Assembly (NCBI RefSeq): GCF_002904335.1
Contig: NZ_PPHF01000152.1
Coordinates: 1 to 64,000 of the forward strand
Direction: 5' to 3'
Origin: Amycolatopsis sp. CA-126428
GTDB lineage: Bacteria; Actinomycetota; Actinomycetes; Mycobacteriales; Pseudonocardiaceae
Length of the DNA stretch: 64,000 nucleotides
Under the pieces are notes generated by a model. The model was not told the DNA's origin and ran no database searches. It worked only from the letters and a program-made list of their open reading frames with translations. Positions 1 through 9,688 of this stretch are shown here, in pieces (the stretch's first letter is position 1; each line of letters opens with the position of its first letter). The translations under genes and the position numbers were made by a program.

Positions 1-91
1 CCATCTACACGGCCGCGTCAGTGGCCTGAGAAACAGTCAGCTCCGGTGTCAACCGAAGTCTGGGCAGACCCGGCCGAGCTCATTCGGGCAT

Positions 92-1060
92 CTAGCTGTA
101 GTGCCCTGTGAGGTTGTTGACGCGGGTGATGGGTGGTTTGCCGCCGAGTGAGGTGTGGGCTCGGTGGTGGTTGTAGCGGTGCAGGAACTCTGGCAGGGCT
201 TGGGCGCGGTGGTGTGAGCTGGTGAAGGGTTGGGCGTAGGCCCATTCTTCGGCGAGGGTGCGGTTGAAGCGTTCGGCTTTTCCGTTGGTTTGCGGCCGGT
301 AGCGGCGAGTGAAGCGGGCGTCGGCGCCGATCTCGGCGAGGGCGTCGCGCCAGGCGTGGGAGCGGCGGTAGACCAGGGCGTTGTCGGTCATCACCCGTTC
401 GATCCGGCGGATGCCCAGCTCGGCCAGGGCGGTGGCGGCGCGGCGGAGGAATCCAGCGCAGGTGGCGGCGGTTTCGTCGGGGTGGATTTCGGCGTAGGCG
501 ATGCGGGTGTGGTCGTCGATGGCGCAGTGGACGTACTCGTAGCCGACTCGTGGTGCGTGGCGTGCGGCTGAGTGTTGGGTGCTGTCGCGGCCGTGGGCTC
601 GCCAGCCCCCGCCGTCGCGCAGCCGGCCGAGTTTTTTCACGTCGACGTGCAGCAGTTCACCGGGCCGGGCGCGTTCGTAGCGGCGGATCGGTTGCCCGGT
701 CGGGCGGTCCAGCCAGGCCAGTTTCGGCATGCGGTGGCGGGTCAGGACCCGGTGCACCGTGGAGGCGTGCAGGTCGAGGATCCCGGCGATGCGGGCCGGG
801 CCCAGCCGACGGGTCCGGCGCAGGTCGATGATCTGCTGCTCGGTTGCCTCGGGCATGCGAGTGGGTGAGTGGTGGGGCCTACTGGAGCGGTCGAGCAGGC
901 CGGCCTCGCCGTGCTGGCGGTAGCGGCGGACCCATTTGTGGCCGGTCGCGCGGGAGATCCCCAGCTCGGCAGCGACGTGGGCGACTGGGCGTCCAGCGGT
1001 GACCCGGTCGATCAGAAGCCTGCGGCCGTGCAGGGTCAACCGGGCGTTACGGTGGGACAC
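92..1060 (-). CDS. IS481-family transposase (DDE, rve integrase core)
   Basis: About 322 aa. An N-terminal winged-helix/HTH region (starts SHRNARLTLHGRR; then SRATGHKWVRRY around residue 45) is followed by an rve integrase core. The DDE triad is readable as D in LLHVDVKKL, D in MTDNALVYR and E in NGKAERFNRTL. The GTG start at 1060 is preferred over the ATG at 1108 because GGAGG lies 5 nt upstream and family members begin at this SHRNARL segment. The stop codon TAG (94-92) lies wholly inside the duplicated target CTAG, so the last codon comes from the target and not from the element. Catalysis is inferred from family membership. Confidence 0.92.
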   Translation of the reverse strand: MSHRNARLTLHGRRLLIDRVTAGRPVAHVAAELGISRATGHKWVRRYRQHGEAGLLDRSSRPHHSPTRMPEATEQQIIDLRRTRRLGPARIAGILDLHASTVHRVLTRHRMPKLAWLDRPTGQPIRRYERARPGELLHVDVKKLGRLRDGGGWRAHGRDSTQHSAARHAPRVGYEYVHCAIDDHTRIAYAEIHPDETAATCAGFLRRAATALAELGIRRIERVMTDNALVYRRSHAWRDALAEIGADARFTRRYRPQTNGKAERFNRTLAEEWAYAQPFTSSHHRAQALPEFLHRYNHHRAHTSLGGKPPITRVNNLTGHYS

Positions 1061-1176
1061 GAAGACCTCCGTTGTGTTCGGTGATGGCGTCAGACACCAG
1101 CACCACACACGGAGGTCTTCGCTCTGTTCAATCCGACGCGCCGCTCAACCGTCAACAATGTCCATGGTCACTACAG
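96..1176 (-). mobile_element. IS481-family insertion sequence, about 1081 bp, complete
   Basis: The element is bounded by imperfect terminal inverted repeats starting CTGTAGTG at the left and ending CACTACAG at the right. Similarity runs about 30 bp inward, including a TCAACAA/TTGTTGA block. Both ends are flanked by CTAG (92-95 and 1177-1180), a direct target duplication typical of IS481 relatives that insert at NCTAGN. It carries one transposase gene. No passenger gene is seen and no second copy lies in the window. The complete ends, intact reading frame and matching duplication suggest a fairly recent insertion. Confidence 0.9.
1061..1120 (-). promoter_or_regulatory. fold-back hairpin hiding the transposase ribosome binding site
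   Basis: Positions 1061-1071 and 1110-1120 are a perfect 11-bp inverted repeat (GAAGACCTCCG / CGGAGGTCTTC), with weaker pairing continuing into a loop of about 38 nt. In the transposase transcript the 3' arm contains the GGAGG that serves the GTG start, so the stem would occlude translation. Any transcript reading in from outside the element includes both arms. This resembles the protection of IS10 and IS50 against read-through transcription. The role is inferred. Confidence 0.6.
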
Positions 1177-1278
1177 CTAGCCGCGCGTCAGCCGTTCGGC
1201 GTCCTCGGCGGTGATCCACAGCAGGTAGCTCCGCTAGAGCTGGCCTCGCACGTCCCAGTAGCGGTACTCGGGATCCAT
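1177..1278 (-). pseudogene. short remnant reading frame at the IS target
   Basis: Reading leftward from an ATG at 1278 gives 14 codons (MDPEYRYWDVRGQL), an in-frame TAG at 1236-1234, then 18 more codons (RSYLLWITAEDAERLTRG). The frame ends at the TAG of the CTAG target site. The composition looks protein-like on both sides of the internal stop, so it may be a decayed gene tail. The family is not recognised. The adjoining 1-91 segment shows no recognisable gene. Confidence 0.3.
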
Positions 1279-1324
1279 CAGAACCTCGATTCGCCGGATC
1301 GGCACCAGGCACCAGCATAAGGCA

Positions 1325-1362
1325 ACGGCCGGTTTCCCTTGGGGGAGAGGGAAACCGGCCGT
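1325..1362 (-). terminator. intrinsic terminator-like hairpin downstream of lon
   Basis: A perfect 15-bp stem (ACGGCCGGTTTCCCT at 1325-1339, its complement at 1348-1362) encloses an 8-nt loop. It lies just past the lon stop codon. There is no clear T tract, as is common in high-GC actinobacteria. Confidence 0.8.
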
Positions 1363-1379
1363 CGTGGCGGCGCTCGGGG

Positions 1380-3821
<2,442 letters not shown>

Positions 3822-3837
3822 GTGCACTCCTCGGGTA

Positions 3838-3858
3838 GTTGAGTCTGCTTAGCTCAAC
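3838..3858 (-). promoter_or_regulatory. HAIR-like operator (HspR binding site) of lon
   Basis: The sequence is GTTGAGT-N7-GCTCAAC, matching the HAIR consensus CTTGAGT-N7-ACTCAAG at 11 of 14 arm positions and keeping the exact 7-nt spacer. It starts 17 nt upstream of the lon ATG, overlapping where the promoter should be. In Streptomyces HspR represses lon, clpB and the dnaK operon through HAIR sites. Binding here is inferred from the match and its position. Confidence 0.65.
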
Positions 3859-3921
3859 TCTCCGATGGGTGTGTTTGTTTCCGATGGTGCGTTCGCCCAC
3901 AGCGATCGAGGAAACCGCAGG

Positions 3922-4773
3922 TCAGGCGGGCTTCTCCGCCACCGCGCACCACGCGAAGGGGCGAGCCTCCGCCTCGAGCGCGTTGATTTTCCGGTCCGGT
4001 CGCCAGTCCGGCAGGTGCACGATGCCCGGTTCCAGGATCGGCCAGTCCCCGAAGAGCGGCTCGATCTCTTCGCGGTTGCGGAGCCAGACCGGGTTGCTCG
4101 TCTTCCGGTACTGCTCGACGAACCAGCGCAGCCCGTCCAGGTACGGGCCTTCGCCGTCGCCTTCGCTCATCTGCGAAATCGCCAGCCAGCTGCCCGGCGC
4201 GAGGGCGTCCCGGTACGCCGCCAGCAGCCCGTCCGGATCGTCGTCGGGTCCGACGAAGTGCAGCACCGCCGCCATGATCAGGCAGACGGGCTGGGAAAAG
4301 TCGATGAGGCGCCGCGTCTCCGAGGCGCGCAGCACCGACTTCGCGTCCCGCATGTCGGCCTGGACGATGCCGGCCCAGTCGGTCGCGAACTCCTCCTCGA
4401 GGATCAGCGTCGCGTGGGCGACGGCGACCGGCTCGTAATCGACGTAGACGACCTTCGCGTCGTGGTCCTCGGGCAGCTCGGCCTCGACGACCTCGTGCAC
4501 GTTCCCGGCCGTCGGCACGCCCGAGCCGAGGTCGATGAACTGCCGGATCCCGGCCCGCAGCGCCGCCCGCACCGCGCGGTTCATGAACTCGCGGTTCTGC
4601 TTCGACCCCGGGCGCACCAGCGGCCACTGCTGCTCCATGCGCCGGCCGAACTCGCGGTCCACGGCCCAGTTCTGGGTCCCGCCCAGGTACCAGTCGTAGA
4701 TCCGGGCCGCGGACGGCTTCTCGGTGTCGACACCTTCGGGCGCTCTCGGCGCGGAATCCCGCTGGTCGGTCAC
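3922..4773 (-). CDS. SAM-dependent methyltransferase, DUF574 / Methyltransf_19 family
   Basis: 283 aa. Predicted cytosolic S-adenosylmethionine-dependent methyltransferase with unknown substrate. The signature N-terminus (PSAARIYDWYLGGTQNWAVDRE) and the SAM loop FIDLGSGVPTAGNVHE are characteristic of this family, which is abundant in actinomycetes. An acidic YVDYEP follows, where the ribose-binding residue is expected. The start is GTG with GGGGAG about 8 nt upstream. It is transcribed toward lon but separated from it by the HAIR operator, so the two are probably independent units. Confidence 0.85.
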   Translation of the reverse strand: MTDQRDSAPRAPEGVDTEKPSAARIYDWYLGGTQNWAVDREFGRRMEQQWPLVRPGSKQNREFMNRAVRAALRAGIRQFIDLGSGVPTAGNVHEVVEAELPEDHDAKVVYVDYEPVAVAHATLILEEEFATDWAGIVQADMRDAKSVLRASETRRLIDFSQPVCLIMAAVLHFVGPDDDPDGLLAAYRDALAPGSWLAISQMSEGDGEGPYLDGLRWFVEQYRKTSNPVWLRNREEIEPLFGDWPILEPGIVHLPDWRPDRKINALEAEARPFAWCAVAEKPA

Positions 4774-4844
4774 TTCAGGCTCCCCTCGCTGGCGGCGAGG
4801 GTCAGCCTATAAGGCCTGCGCAGCCACGGTAATCCTCCAGTAGT

Positions 4845-5783
4845 TCACCGAACAGCCGGTCGACGCTGCCAGTACGTCCACAGCGGGCGGTACCCCTGCG
4901 CGTACCAGAACGGCGTCGACAGCGGGTTCGCCGCGGCGTGGTGCAGCAGGACGACGTCGGCGCCTTCCTCGTCGAGGACGTGGTGGGCGTGCGTCGCCAG
5001 CGCGGTGCCGACGCCGGACGACCGCGCGGCCTCCGCCACCGCCAGCGAGGACAGGTAACCCACGCGGGAAGCGGCGACGCGGCCGCTGATCCAGCCGGTG
5101 TCGCCCGGGTGCTGGACGCTGACCATGCCGAGCGGACGGCCGTACAGCTCGGCGATCCACAACGGCGGCTCCGGCCGCTTCAGCTGCTCGGCGAGGTCCT
5201 TGGCCAGGATCTCCTCGACGCCGGTGCGCCAGTTCACCGTGCCGTACTGGGCGTCGTAGGAGTGCAGCTCCATGCCGAGCTCCACCGCCGTCTCGAGGTC
5301 GCCGGGCTCGGCGCGGCGGATCTTGACCCCGGGCGTCCCCAGCGGGGTCGCCGGGACCAGCCGCTGCGCCGGGCGGACCGCGATCACCCGCAGCGGCGCG
5401 AAGCCGTGGTGCAGCATTTCGCGCGCGCCGGCGGCGTCCCGGCTCGCGCGCGGGACGATCGCCGCCGTCTCGGTGTCACCCGGCTCGGCGACGGCGCGCA
5501 GATGTTCATCCCATCGGGTGAGGAGGGCGTCCAGCGCGGCCGCCGGCTGCGGGCCGGCCAGCTGGAGGTCGAGCCGGTGTTCGGTCAGCGCGCGCCACGG
5601 CGCGTTCGGGGCGTCGCGGTCGACCTGGACGCGGGAGGCCAGCGCGGACGCCGCGGAGTCGCCCGTCGCCACCTCCAGGACCACCGCGTTTTCCGTTGCC
5701 TCGAAGGGAGTCGATCCGGGGAGCAGGGAGTCCACCGCCGCGAGCCGTGCCGCGTGCTCGGTGGCAATCACATCGCTGTGCAT
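4845..5783 (-). CDS. GNAT-family N-acetyltransferase, tandem-domain type
   Basis: 312 aa. The C-terminal half is a GNAT fold (roughly residues 155-312) with a recognisable acetyl-CoA loop region, VGYLSSLAVAEAARSSGVGTAL, followed by FWYAQGYRPLW. The N-terminal half is weakly similar in organisation and may be a degenerate second GNAT domain. Substrate unknown. No good ribosome binding site precedes the chosen ATG, so translation may be leaderless or start slightly elsewhere. It is followed after about 70 bp by the DUF574 gene on the same strand. Confidence 0.8.
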   Translation of the reverse strand: MHSDVIATEHAARLAAVDSLLPGSTPFEATENAVVLEVATGDSAASALASRVQVDRDAPNAPWRALTEHRLDLQLAGPQPAAALDALLTRWDEHLRAVAEPGDTETAAIVPRASRDAAGAREMLHHGFAPLRVIAVRPAQRLVPATPLGTPGVKIRRAEPGDLETAVELGMELHSYDAQYGTVNWRTGVEEILAKDLAEQLKRPEPPLWIAELYGRPLGMVSVQHPGDTGWISGRVAASRVGYLSSLAVAEAARSSGVGTALATHAHHVLDEEGADVVLLHHAAANPLSTPFWYAQGYRPLWTYWQRRPAVR

Positions 5784-5889
5784 GGGCCCATTGAAGCGCG
5801 ACCCGGGCCCCGGTGGGCACGGAACCGGCCGAGTTCAGTCATCCGGCCCGTCACCCCTTGGTCCACGCAGGTCAGCGCGTTCGAGGCAT

Positions 5890-5918
5890 TGTTAACCCTG
5901 GGGTGATCTCCTACTGTC
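5890..5918 (+). promoter_or_regulatory. sigma70-type promoter for the EAL-domain gene
   Basis: The -35 TTGTTA (5890-5895) and -10 TACTGT (5913-5918) are separated by 17 bp, about 100 nt upstream of the chosen ATG at 6020. Predicted by eye. Confidence 0.55.
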
Positions 5919-6019
5919 TCGAAAGGGACGCGGGTACGCCCTACGGGGTACGGTATGGCCCCTGTCCACACCCGAAGTCACGGATCAGCACCGGTGGACA
6001 AGCCGGGAGGGAAGGTCGG

Positions 6020-8665
6020 ATGCCGGACACCAACGCCCACGGCGACGCCGTCGCGCAGGCGCAGCCCGGGCCGGGAGCCGCTTCCGGGACACCACCCGTC
6101 TCCGCCGAAGCCCGTACGGACGAGCGCCGCTTCCGCGTCTACACCTTCGCCGTGCTGAGCCTCGGGCTCGTCGCCGCGTTCGCGGTCGGCTCGTGGCTGC
6201 CGTTCGAGTGGAACGACCGGCTGCTGTGGATCGGGCCCGTGCTCGCGGTCGCCTTCCTGCTCGCCGAGCAGCTCGGCATCAACGTCGACGTCCGCAGCGG
6301 CATCTCGTGGACGATCTCCTTCACCGAGATCCCGCTCGTCATCGGGTTCTTCATCGCGCCGTTCGAGGTCGTGCTGGCCGCGCACCTGATCGCCGGCATC
6401 GGCACGCTGCTCGCCCGCAAGGTCGCCGGGCGCGTCCTCTACAACGCGGGCGCGTTCCTGCTCGAGATCACCGGCGCCTTCGCCGTCGCCGGGCTGGTGA
6501 AGTACCTCGTCGGCGCCGGGACCGGCGACAAGATCCCGTGGCTCGCGGCGCTGGCCGGCACCCTGACCGCGCCGCTGGTGAGCACGCTGCTCGCGCTGGC
6601 CGCGGTCCGCGTGCTGCGGCGCCGCATGCGGGTCAGCACCGCCGTCCGGCTCACCGGCCGGATCCTGGTCGTCGGCTTCGTCAACGCGTCCGTCGGCCTC
6701 TCCGGCTACCTCGTCATCTCCAGCACGCCCCAGGCGTGGCCGCTGGTGCTCGCCGTCTTCCTCGGCCTCACCGCGCTGTACTGGGCGTACTCCGACCTGC
6801 TGCGCGAGCAGCGGGACATGGAGGCGCTCTCGGACGTCAGCCTGATGGTGGCCCGCTCGGGCCAGCAGGCCGCGGCCCGCCCGGCCAGCCGCGCCGACGA
6901 GCTCGTCGGCGGCGTCGACGTCCGCGAATGGGCGACGATCGGCGAGCGCATCAAGGACCAGCTCGCCGCCGGCCGCGTCGTGCTGCGGCTCCGGCTCGAG
7001 CCGAAGGACACCATGCGGGTCGTGGTCGCGGGCGAAGACCTGCCGGCCGCCGACCCCGCCGCCGACGACCCGCTGCTGCGGCTGCCCGGCGCGCACGTCC
7101 GGCACTTCCGGATCACCGAGGCCAACCCCGACGTCCGCGCGGCGCTGCTCGACCGCGGCGCGCAGGAGGCGCTCGTCGTCCCGCTGCGCAGCGCGAACCG
7201 GCTGCTCGGCGTCGTCGAGGCGCACGACCGGCTGTCCCGCTGGCGCGGGTTCGGCAAGTACGACGTCCAGCTGCTCGGCACGATGGCCAGCCACCTCGCG
7301 ACGTCGCTGGACAACCGGCGCCTGCTCGCGACGCTGCGCCACGACGCCTACCACGACCCGCTCACCGGGCACCTCAACCGGCCGGGCTTCCGGCAGGTGG
7401 CGAAGGAGCCGCTGCGGGACTTCGCCAACGCCGTGGTGCTGCGGATCGACCTCGACGTCTTCTCGACGGTCAGCGACGCGCTCGGCTACGCCTGGGCCGA
7501 CCGGATGGTCGTCGCGGCCGGCCGCCGCATCCGCGACGCGCTCGGCCCCGACGTCCCGCTCGCCCGGCTCGAAGGCGCGTCCTTCGCGGCGCTGCTAGTC
7601 GGCCTCCCGCCGGAGGACGCCCACCGGGCGGCGGAACGGCTGCGCGAAGAGCTGTCGGCGCCGTACCCGGTCGACCGGCTGTCGGTCGAGGCGAACGCGA
7701 TGATCGGTTACGCGACGACCTCCGCCGAAGAGCCCGGCGACGTCGTCGACATCGAAGGCCTGCTGCAGCGCGCCGACGTCGCCGTCCGCGCGACCAAGGG
7801 CGGCGAAGAAGTCCGCGGCTACGTGCCGAGCATGGGCCAGATCTTCCTGCGCCGCTTCCAGATGGTGACGCAGTTCCGGCAGTCCCTCGAGGACGGCCAG
7901 GTCAGCGTCCACTACCAGCCGAAGATCACCCTGCCGAACCGGCAGGTGCAGGGCGTCGAGGCACTGGTCCGCTGGGTGCACCCGGAGTTCGGCCGGCTCG
8001 GTCCGGACGAGTTCGTCCCGGCCATCGAGGCGGCGGGCCTGATCGGCGTCCTGACGGGTTTCGTGCTGGGCGAGGCGCTCAAGCGCTGCCGCAAGTGGCT
8101 CGACGAAGGCCTGCGGATCTCCGTCGCGGTCAACCTGTCGGTCCGCAACCTCGCCGACGAGGACTTCCCGAACAAGGTCGCCCGCGAGCTGGAGCACCAC
8201 GGCATCCCGCCGGAGCTGCTGACGTTCGAGCTGACCGAGTCCGGCGTGATGTCCGACCCGCAGAAGGCGCTGCCGATCCTGCGCGAGCTGCACTCCCTGG
8301 GCATCACCCTCGCGGTGGACGACTTCGGGACGGGCTACTCGTCGCTGGCGTACCTGCGGCAGCTGCCGGTCGACCAGGTCAAGATCGACAAGAGCTTCGT
8401 CCTCGGGATGGGCACCGACCTCGGCGACCTCGCGGTGGTCCGGTCGATCGTCGAACTGGGGCACTCCCTCGGGCTGACGGTGGTGGCCGAGGGTGTCGAG
8501 GAGGACGTGGCCCGCGACCAGCTCGAGGCGATGGGGTGTGACGTCGCCCAGGGTTACCTGATCTCGCGGCCGCTGCCGGAGGACCGGCTGGAGGCGTGGC
8601 TGCAGGCCCGGACCGCGCGCTCTCCCGGACGCCACTCCGAGACCGTGTTGACCCTCCTGACCTGA
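6020..8665 (+). CDS. membrane-bound GGDEF(degenerate)-EAL cyclic-di-GMP protein
   Basis: 881 aa. The N-terminal third (about residues 38-250) has several hydrophobic helices of a membrane-sensor type. A GAF-like region follows, then a GGDEF domain and a C-terminal EAL domain. The GGDEF active-site loop is degraded (RLEGASFAALL near residue 517 where RxGGDEF is expected), so cyclase activity is unlikely. The EAL domain keeps EALVRW (EAL at 647-649), NLSVRNL, FELTES, DDFGTGYSSL and VVAEGVE, so c-di-GMP phosphodiesterase activity is likely. The ATG at 6020 was chosen because GGGAGGGAAGG lies just upstream. The frame is open further upstream, but that part is not protein-like. Confidence 0.9.
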   Translation: MPDTNAHGDAVAQAQPGPGAASGTPPVSAEARTDERRFRVYTFAVLSLGLVAAFAVGSWLPFEWNDRLLWIGPVLAVAFLLAEQLGINVDVRSGISWTISFTEIPLVIGFFIAPFEVVLAAHLIAGIGTLLARKVAGRVLYNAGAFLLEITGAFAVAGLVKYLVGAGTGDKIPWLAALAGTLTAPLVSTLLALAAVRVLRRRMRVSTAVRLTGRILVVGFVNASVGLSGYLVISSTPQAWPLVLAVFLGLTALYWAYSDLLREQRDMEALSDVSLMVARSGQQAAARPASRADELVGGVDVREWATIGERIKDQLAAGRVVLRLRLEPKDTMRVVVAGEDLPAADPAADDPLLRLPGAHVRHFRITEANPDVRAALLDRGAQEALVVPLRSANRLLGVVEAHDRLSRWRGFGKYDVQLLGTMASHLATSLDNRRLLATLRHDAYHDPLTGHLNRPGFRQVAKEPLRDFANAVVLRIDLDVFSTVSDALGYAWADRMVVAAGRRIRDALGPDVPLARLEGASFAALLVGLPPEDAHRAAERLREELSAPYPVDRLSVEANAMIGYATTSAEEPGDVVDIEGLLQRADVAVRATKGGEEVRGYVPSMGQIFLRRFQMVTQFRQSLEDGQVSVHYQPKITLPNRQVQGVEALVRWVHPEFGRLGPDEFVPAIEAAGLIGVLTGFVLGEALKRCRKWLDEGLRISVAVNLSVRNLADEDFPNKVARELEHHGIPPELLTFELTESGVMSDPQKALPILRELHSLGITLAVDDFGTGYSSLAYLRQLPVDQVKIDKSFVLGMGTDLGDLAVVRSIVELGHSLGLTVVAEGVEEDVARDQLEAMGCDVAQGYLISRPLPEDRLEAWLQARTARSPGRHSETVLTLLT

Positions 8666-8689
8666 GGTTTTGTGCTAAGGGGACCCCGG

Positions 8690-8719
8690 TTGCACGACGG
8701 GGTGACAGCCCTTGCTAAT
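8690..8719 (+). promoter_or_regulatory. candidate promoter for the tRNA-Thr/tRNA-Met pair
   Basis: TTGCAC (8690-8695) and GCTAAT (8714-8719) are 18 bp apart and end 26 nt before the mature tRNA-Thr 5' end. Assigned by eye. Confidence 0.4.
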
Positions 8720-8745
8720 CTTTCCAAGTCCTCGCGAGAGGCCAG

Positions 8746-8818
8746 GCCCCTTTAGCTCAGTCGGCAGAGCGTCTCCATGGTAAGGAGAAGGTCTACGGTT
8801 CGATTCCGTAAAGGGGCT
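8746..8818 (+). tRNA. tRNA-Thr (GGT anticodon)
   Basis: 73 nt cloverleaf. The acceptor stem GCCCCTT pairs with AAGGGGC. The anticodon stem TCTCC/GGAGA encloses loop ATGGTAA with anticodon GGT at 8779-8781. The T arm TACGG-TTCGATT-CCGTA is canonical. CCA is not encoded. It is placed as in other actinobacteria, upstream of tRNA-Met and rpmG. Confidence 0.96.
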
Positions 8819-8827
8819 CACGACCTC

Positions 8828-8855
8828 AGCCGCGTCACGCCTGCGTGTCGCGGCT
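8828..8855 (+). terminator. hairpin between tRNA-Thr and tRNA-Met
   Basis: AGCCGCG pairs with CGCGGCT, and CACGC with GCGTG, around a CT loop with one T-T mismatch. The stem begins 10 nt after tRNA-Thr. It could end part of the transcription or guide 3' processing of the tRNA; the sequence does not decide which. Confidence 0.45.
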
Positions 8856-8868
8856 TGGGTCATGTAAG

Positions 8869-8941
8869 GGCGGTGTAGCTCAGTTGGCAGAGCAAGCGGC
8901 TCATAATCGCTGTGTCGCCGGTTCAAGTCCGGCCACCGCTA
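8869..8941 (+). tRNA. tRNA-Met (CAT anticodon, elongator type)
   Basis: The acceptor GGCGGTG pairs with CACCGCT (first pair G-U), with discriminator A. The anticodon arm AGCGG-CTCATAA-TCGCT presents CAT. The T arm contains GGTTCAAGTCC. The first acceptor pair is formed and there is no initiator-type GGG/CCC anticodon stem, so this is the elongator tRNA. It sits 50 nt upstream of rpmG. Confidence 0.93.
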
Positions 8942-8991
8942 CGCGGTAACGACGGGGCTGGCCCCCGGGACCTGAGAGAGAAGGAAACGCT

Positions 8992-9156
8992 GTGGCTGCC
9001 ACCGACGTGCGACCCAAGATCACGCTGGCGTGCGAAGAGTGCAAGCACCGCAACTACATCACCAAGAAGAACCGGCGCAACAACCCGGATCGCCTGGAGA
9101 TGAAGAAGTTCTGCCCGAACTGCGGTACGCACCGGACGCACAAGGAAACTCGCTGA
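8992..9156 (+). CDS. rpmG: 50S ribosomal protein L33 (zinc-binding type)
   Basis: 54 aa, from a GTG start with a purine-rich AGAGAAGGAA ribosome binding site. The sequence runs AATDVRPKITLACEECKHRN to the C-terminus KETR. Two CxxC pairs (CEEC and CPNC) mark the zinc-carrying paralogue. Too short for most ORF filters, but unambiguous by sequence and by its place between tRNA-Met and hadA, as in mycobacteria. Confidence 0.96.
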   Translation: MAATDVRPKITLACEECKHRNYITKKNRRNNPDRLEMKKFCPNCGTHRTHKETR

Positions 9157-9184
9157 CGACGTAGCGCGTTCACACCAGCTCGAA

Positions 9185-9215
9185 GAAGCCGCCCGGAGTT
9201 GCTCCGGGCGGCTTC
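9185..9215 (+). terminator. terminator after rpmG
   Basis: A perfect 14-bp stem (GAAGCCGCCCGGAG / CTCCGGGCGGCTTC) with a TTG loop, 28 nt after the rpmG stop. It ends 23 nt before the hadA start and so separates the two units. Confidence 0.85.
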
Positions 9216-9238
9216 TCGCTGTTGGTAGCCTCGTCGCC

Positions 9239-9688
9239 GTGCCCTTGGACCAGTCGTTCACCGGGCGGAGTTATCCGCCGCAGAGCAGTTACGAAGTGAG
9301 CCGGGAGAAGATCCGGGAGTTCGCCGACGCGATCGGCGACGCGAACCCGGTCTACCGCGATCCGGAGGCGGCCCGCGAAGCCGGTCACCCGGACGTGATC
9401 GCCCCGCCGACCTTCCTCACGATCATCAACCTCGCCTCGATCAACGCGATCGTCGCCGACCCCGAACTCGGCCTCGACTACTCGCGGATGGTGCACGGCG
9501 ACCAGGGCTTCACCCACACGCGCCCGGTGTACGCCGGCGACGTGCTCGAGGTGACGACCCACATCGACGCCATCATGACCCGCGCGGGCAACGACTTCAT
9601 CAACCTGCGCGCCGACATCACCGACGCCGCCGGCCAGAAGGTCTGCTCCACCCGCGCTCAGCTGGTGGTCCGAGGGGAGACCGCGTGA
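9239..9688 (+). CDS. hadA: MaoC-like (3R)-hydroxyacyl dehydratase subunit HadA
   Basis: 149 aa hot-dog-fold protein of the FAS1-like dehydratase (MaoC_dehydrat_N) group. The N-terminus SFTGRSYPPQSSYEVSREKI and ADAIGDANPVYRD match the HadA side of the mycobacterial HadAB dehydratase. HadA provides substrate binding while HadB provides the catalytic Asp/His. The GTG start has no Shine-Dalgarno sequence, and a TAGCCT -10-like hexamer lies 7 nt upstream, so the mRNA is probably leaderless. It overlaps hadB by GTGA. In mycobacteria this pair serves FAS-II for mycolic acids; Amycolatopsis lacks these, so the acyl substrate here is uncertain. Confidence 0.85.
   Translation: MPLDQSFTGRSYPPQSSYEVSREKIREFADAIGDANPVYRDPEAAREAGHPDVIAPPTFLTIINLASINAIVADPELGLDYSRMVHGDQGFTHTRPVYAGDVLEVTTHIDAIMTRAGNDFINLRADITDAAGQKVCSTRAQLVVRGETA

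Noticed and set aside
92..1180. Composite transposon or integrative element boundary
   Set aside because: Only one IS copy with its own target duplication is present in the window; no partner IS, integrase or attachment repeat was found at the tRNA genes.
5813..6019. N-terminal extension of the EAL protein from the GTG-type start at 5813
   Set aside because: The stretch overlaps the predicted promoter at 5890-5918 and has random composition; a good ribosome binding site precedes the ATG at 6020.
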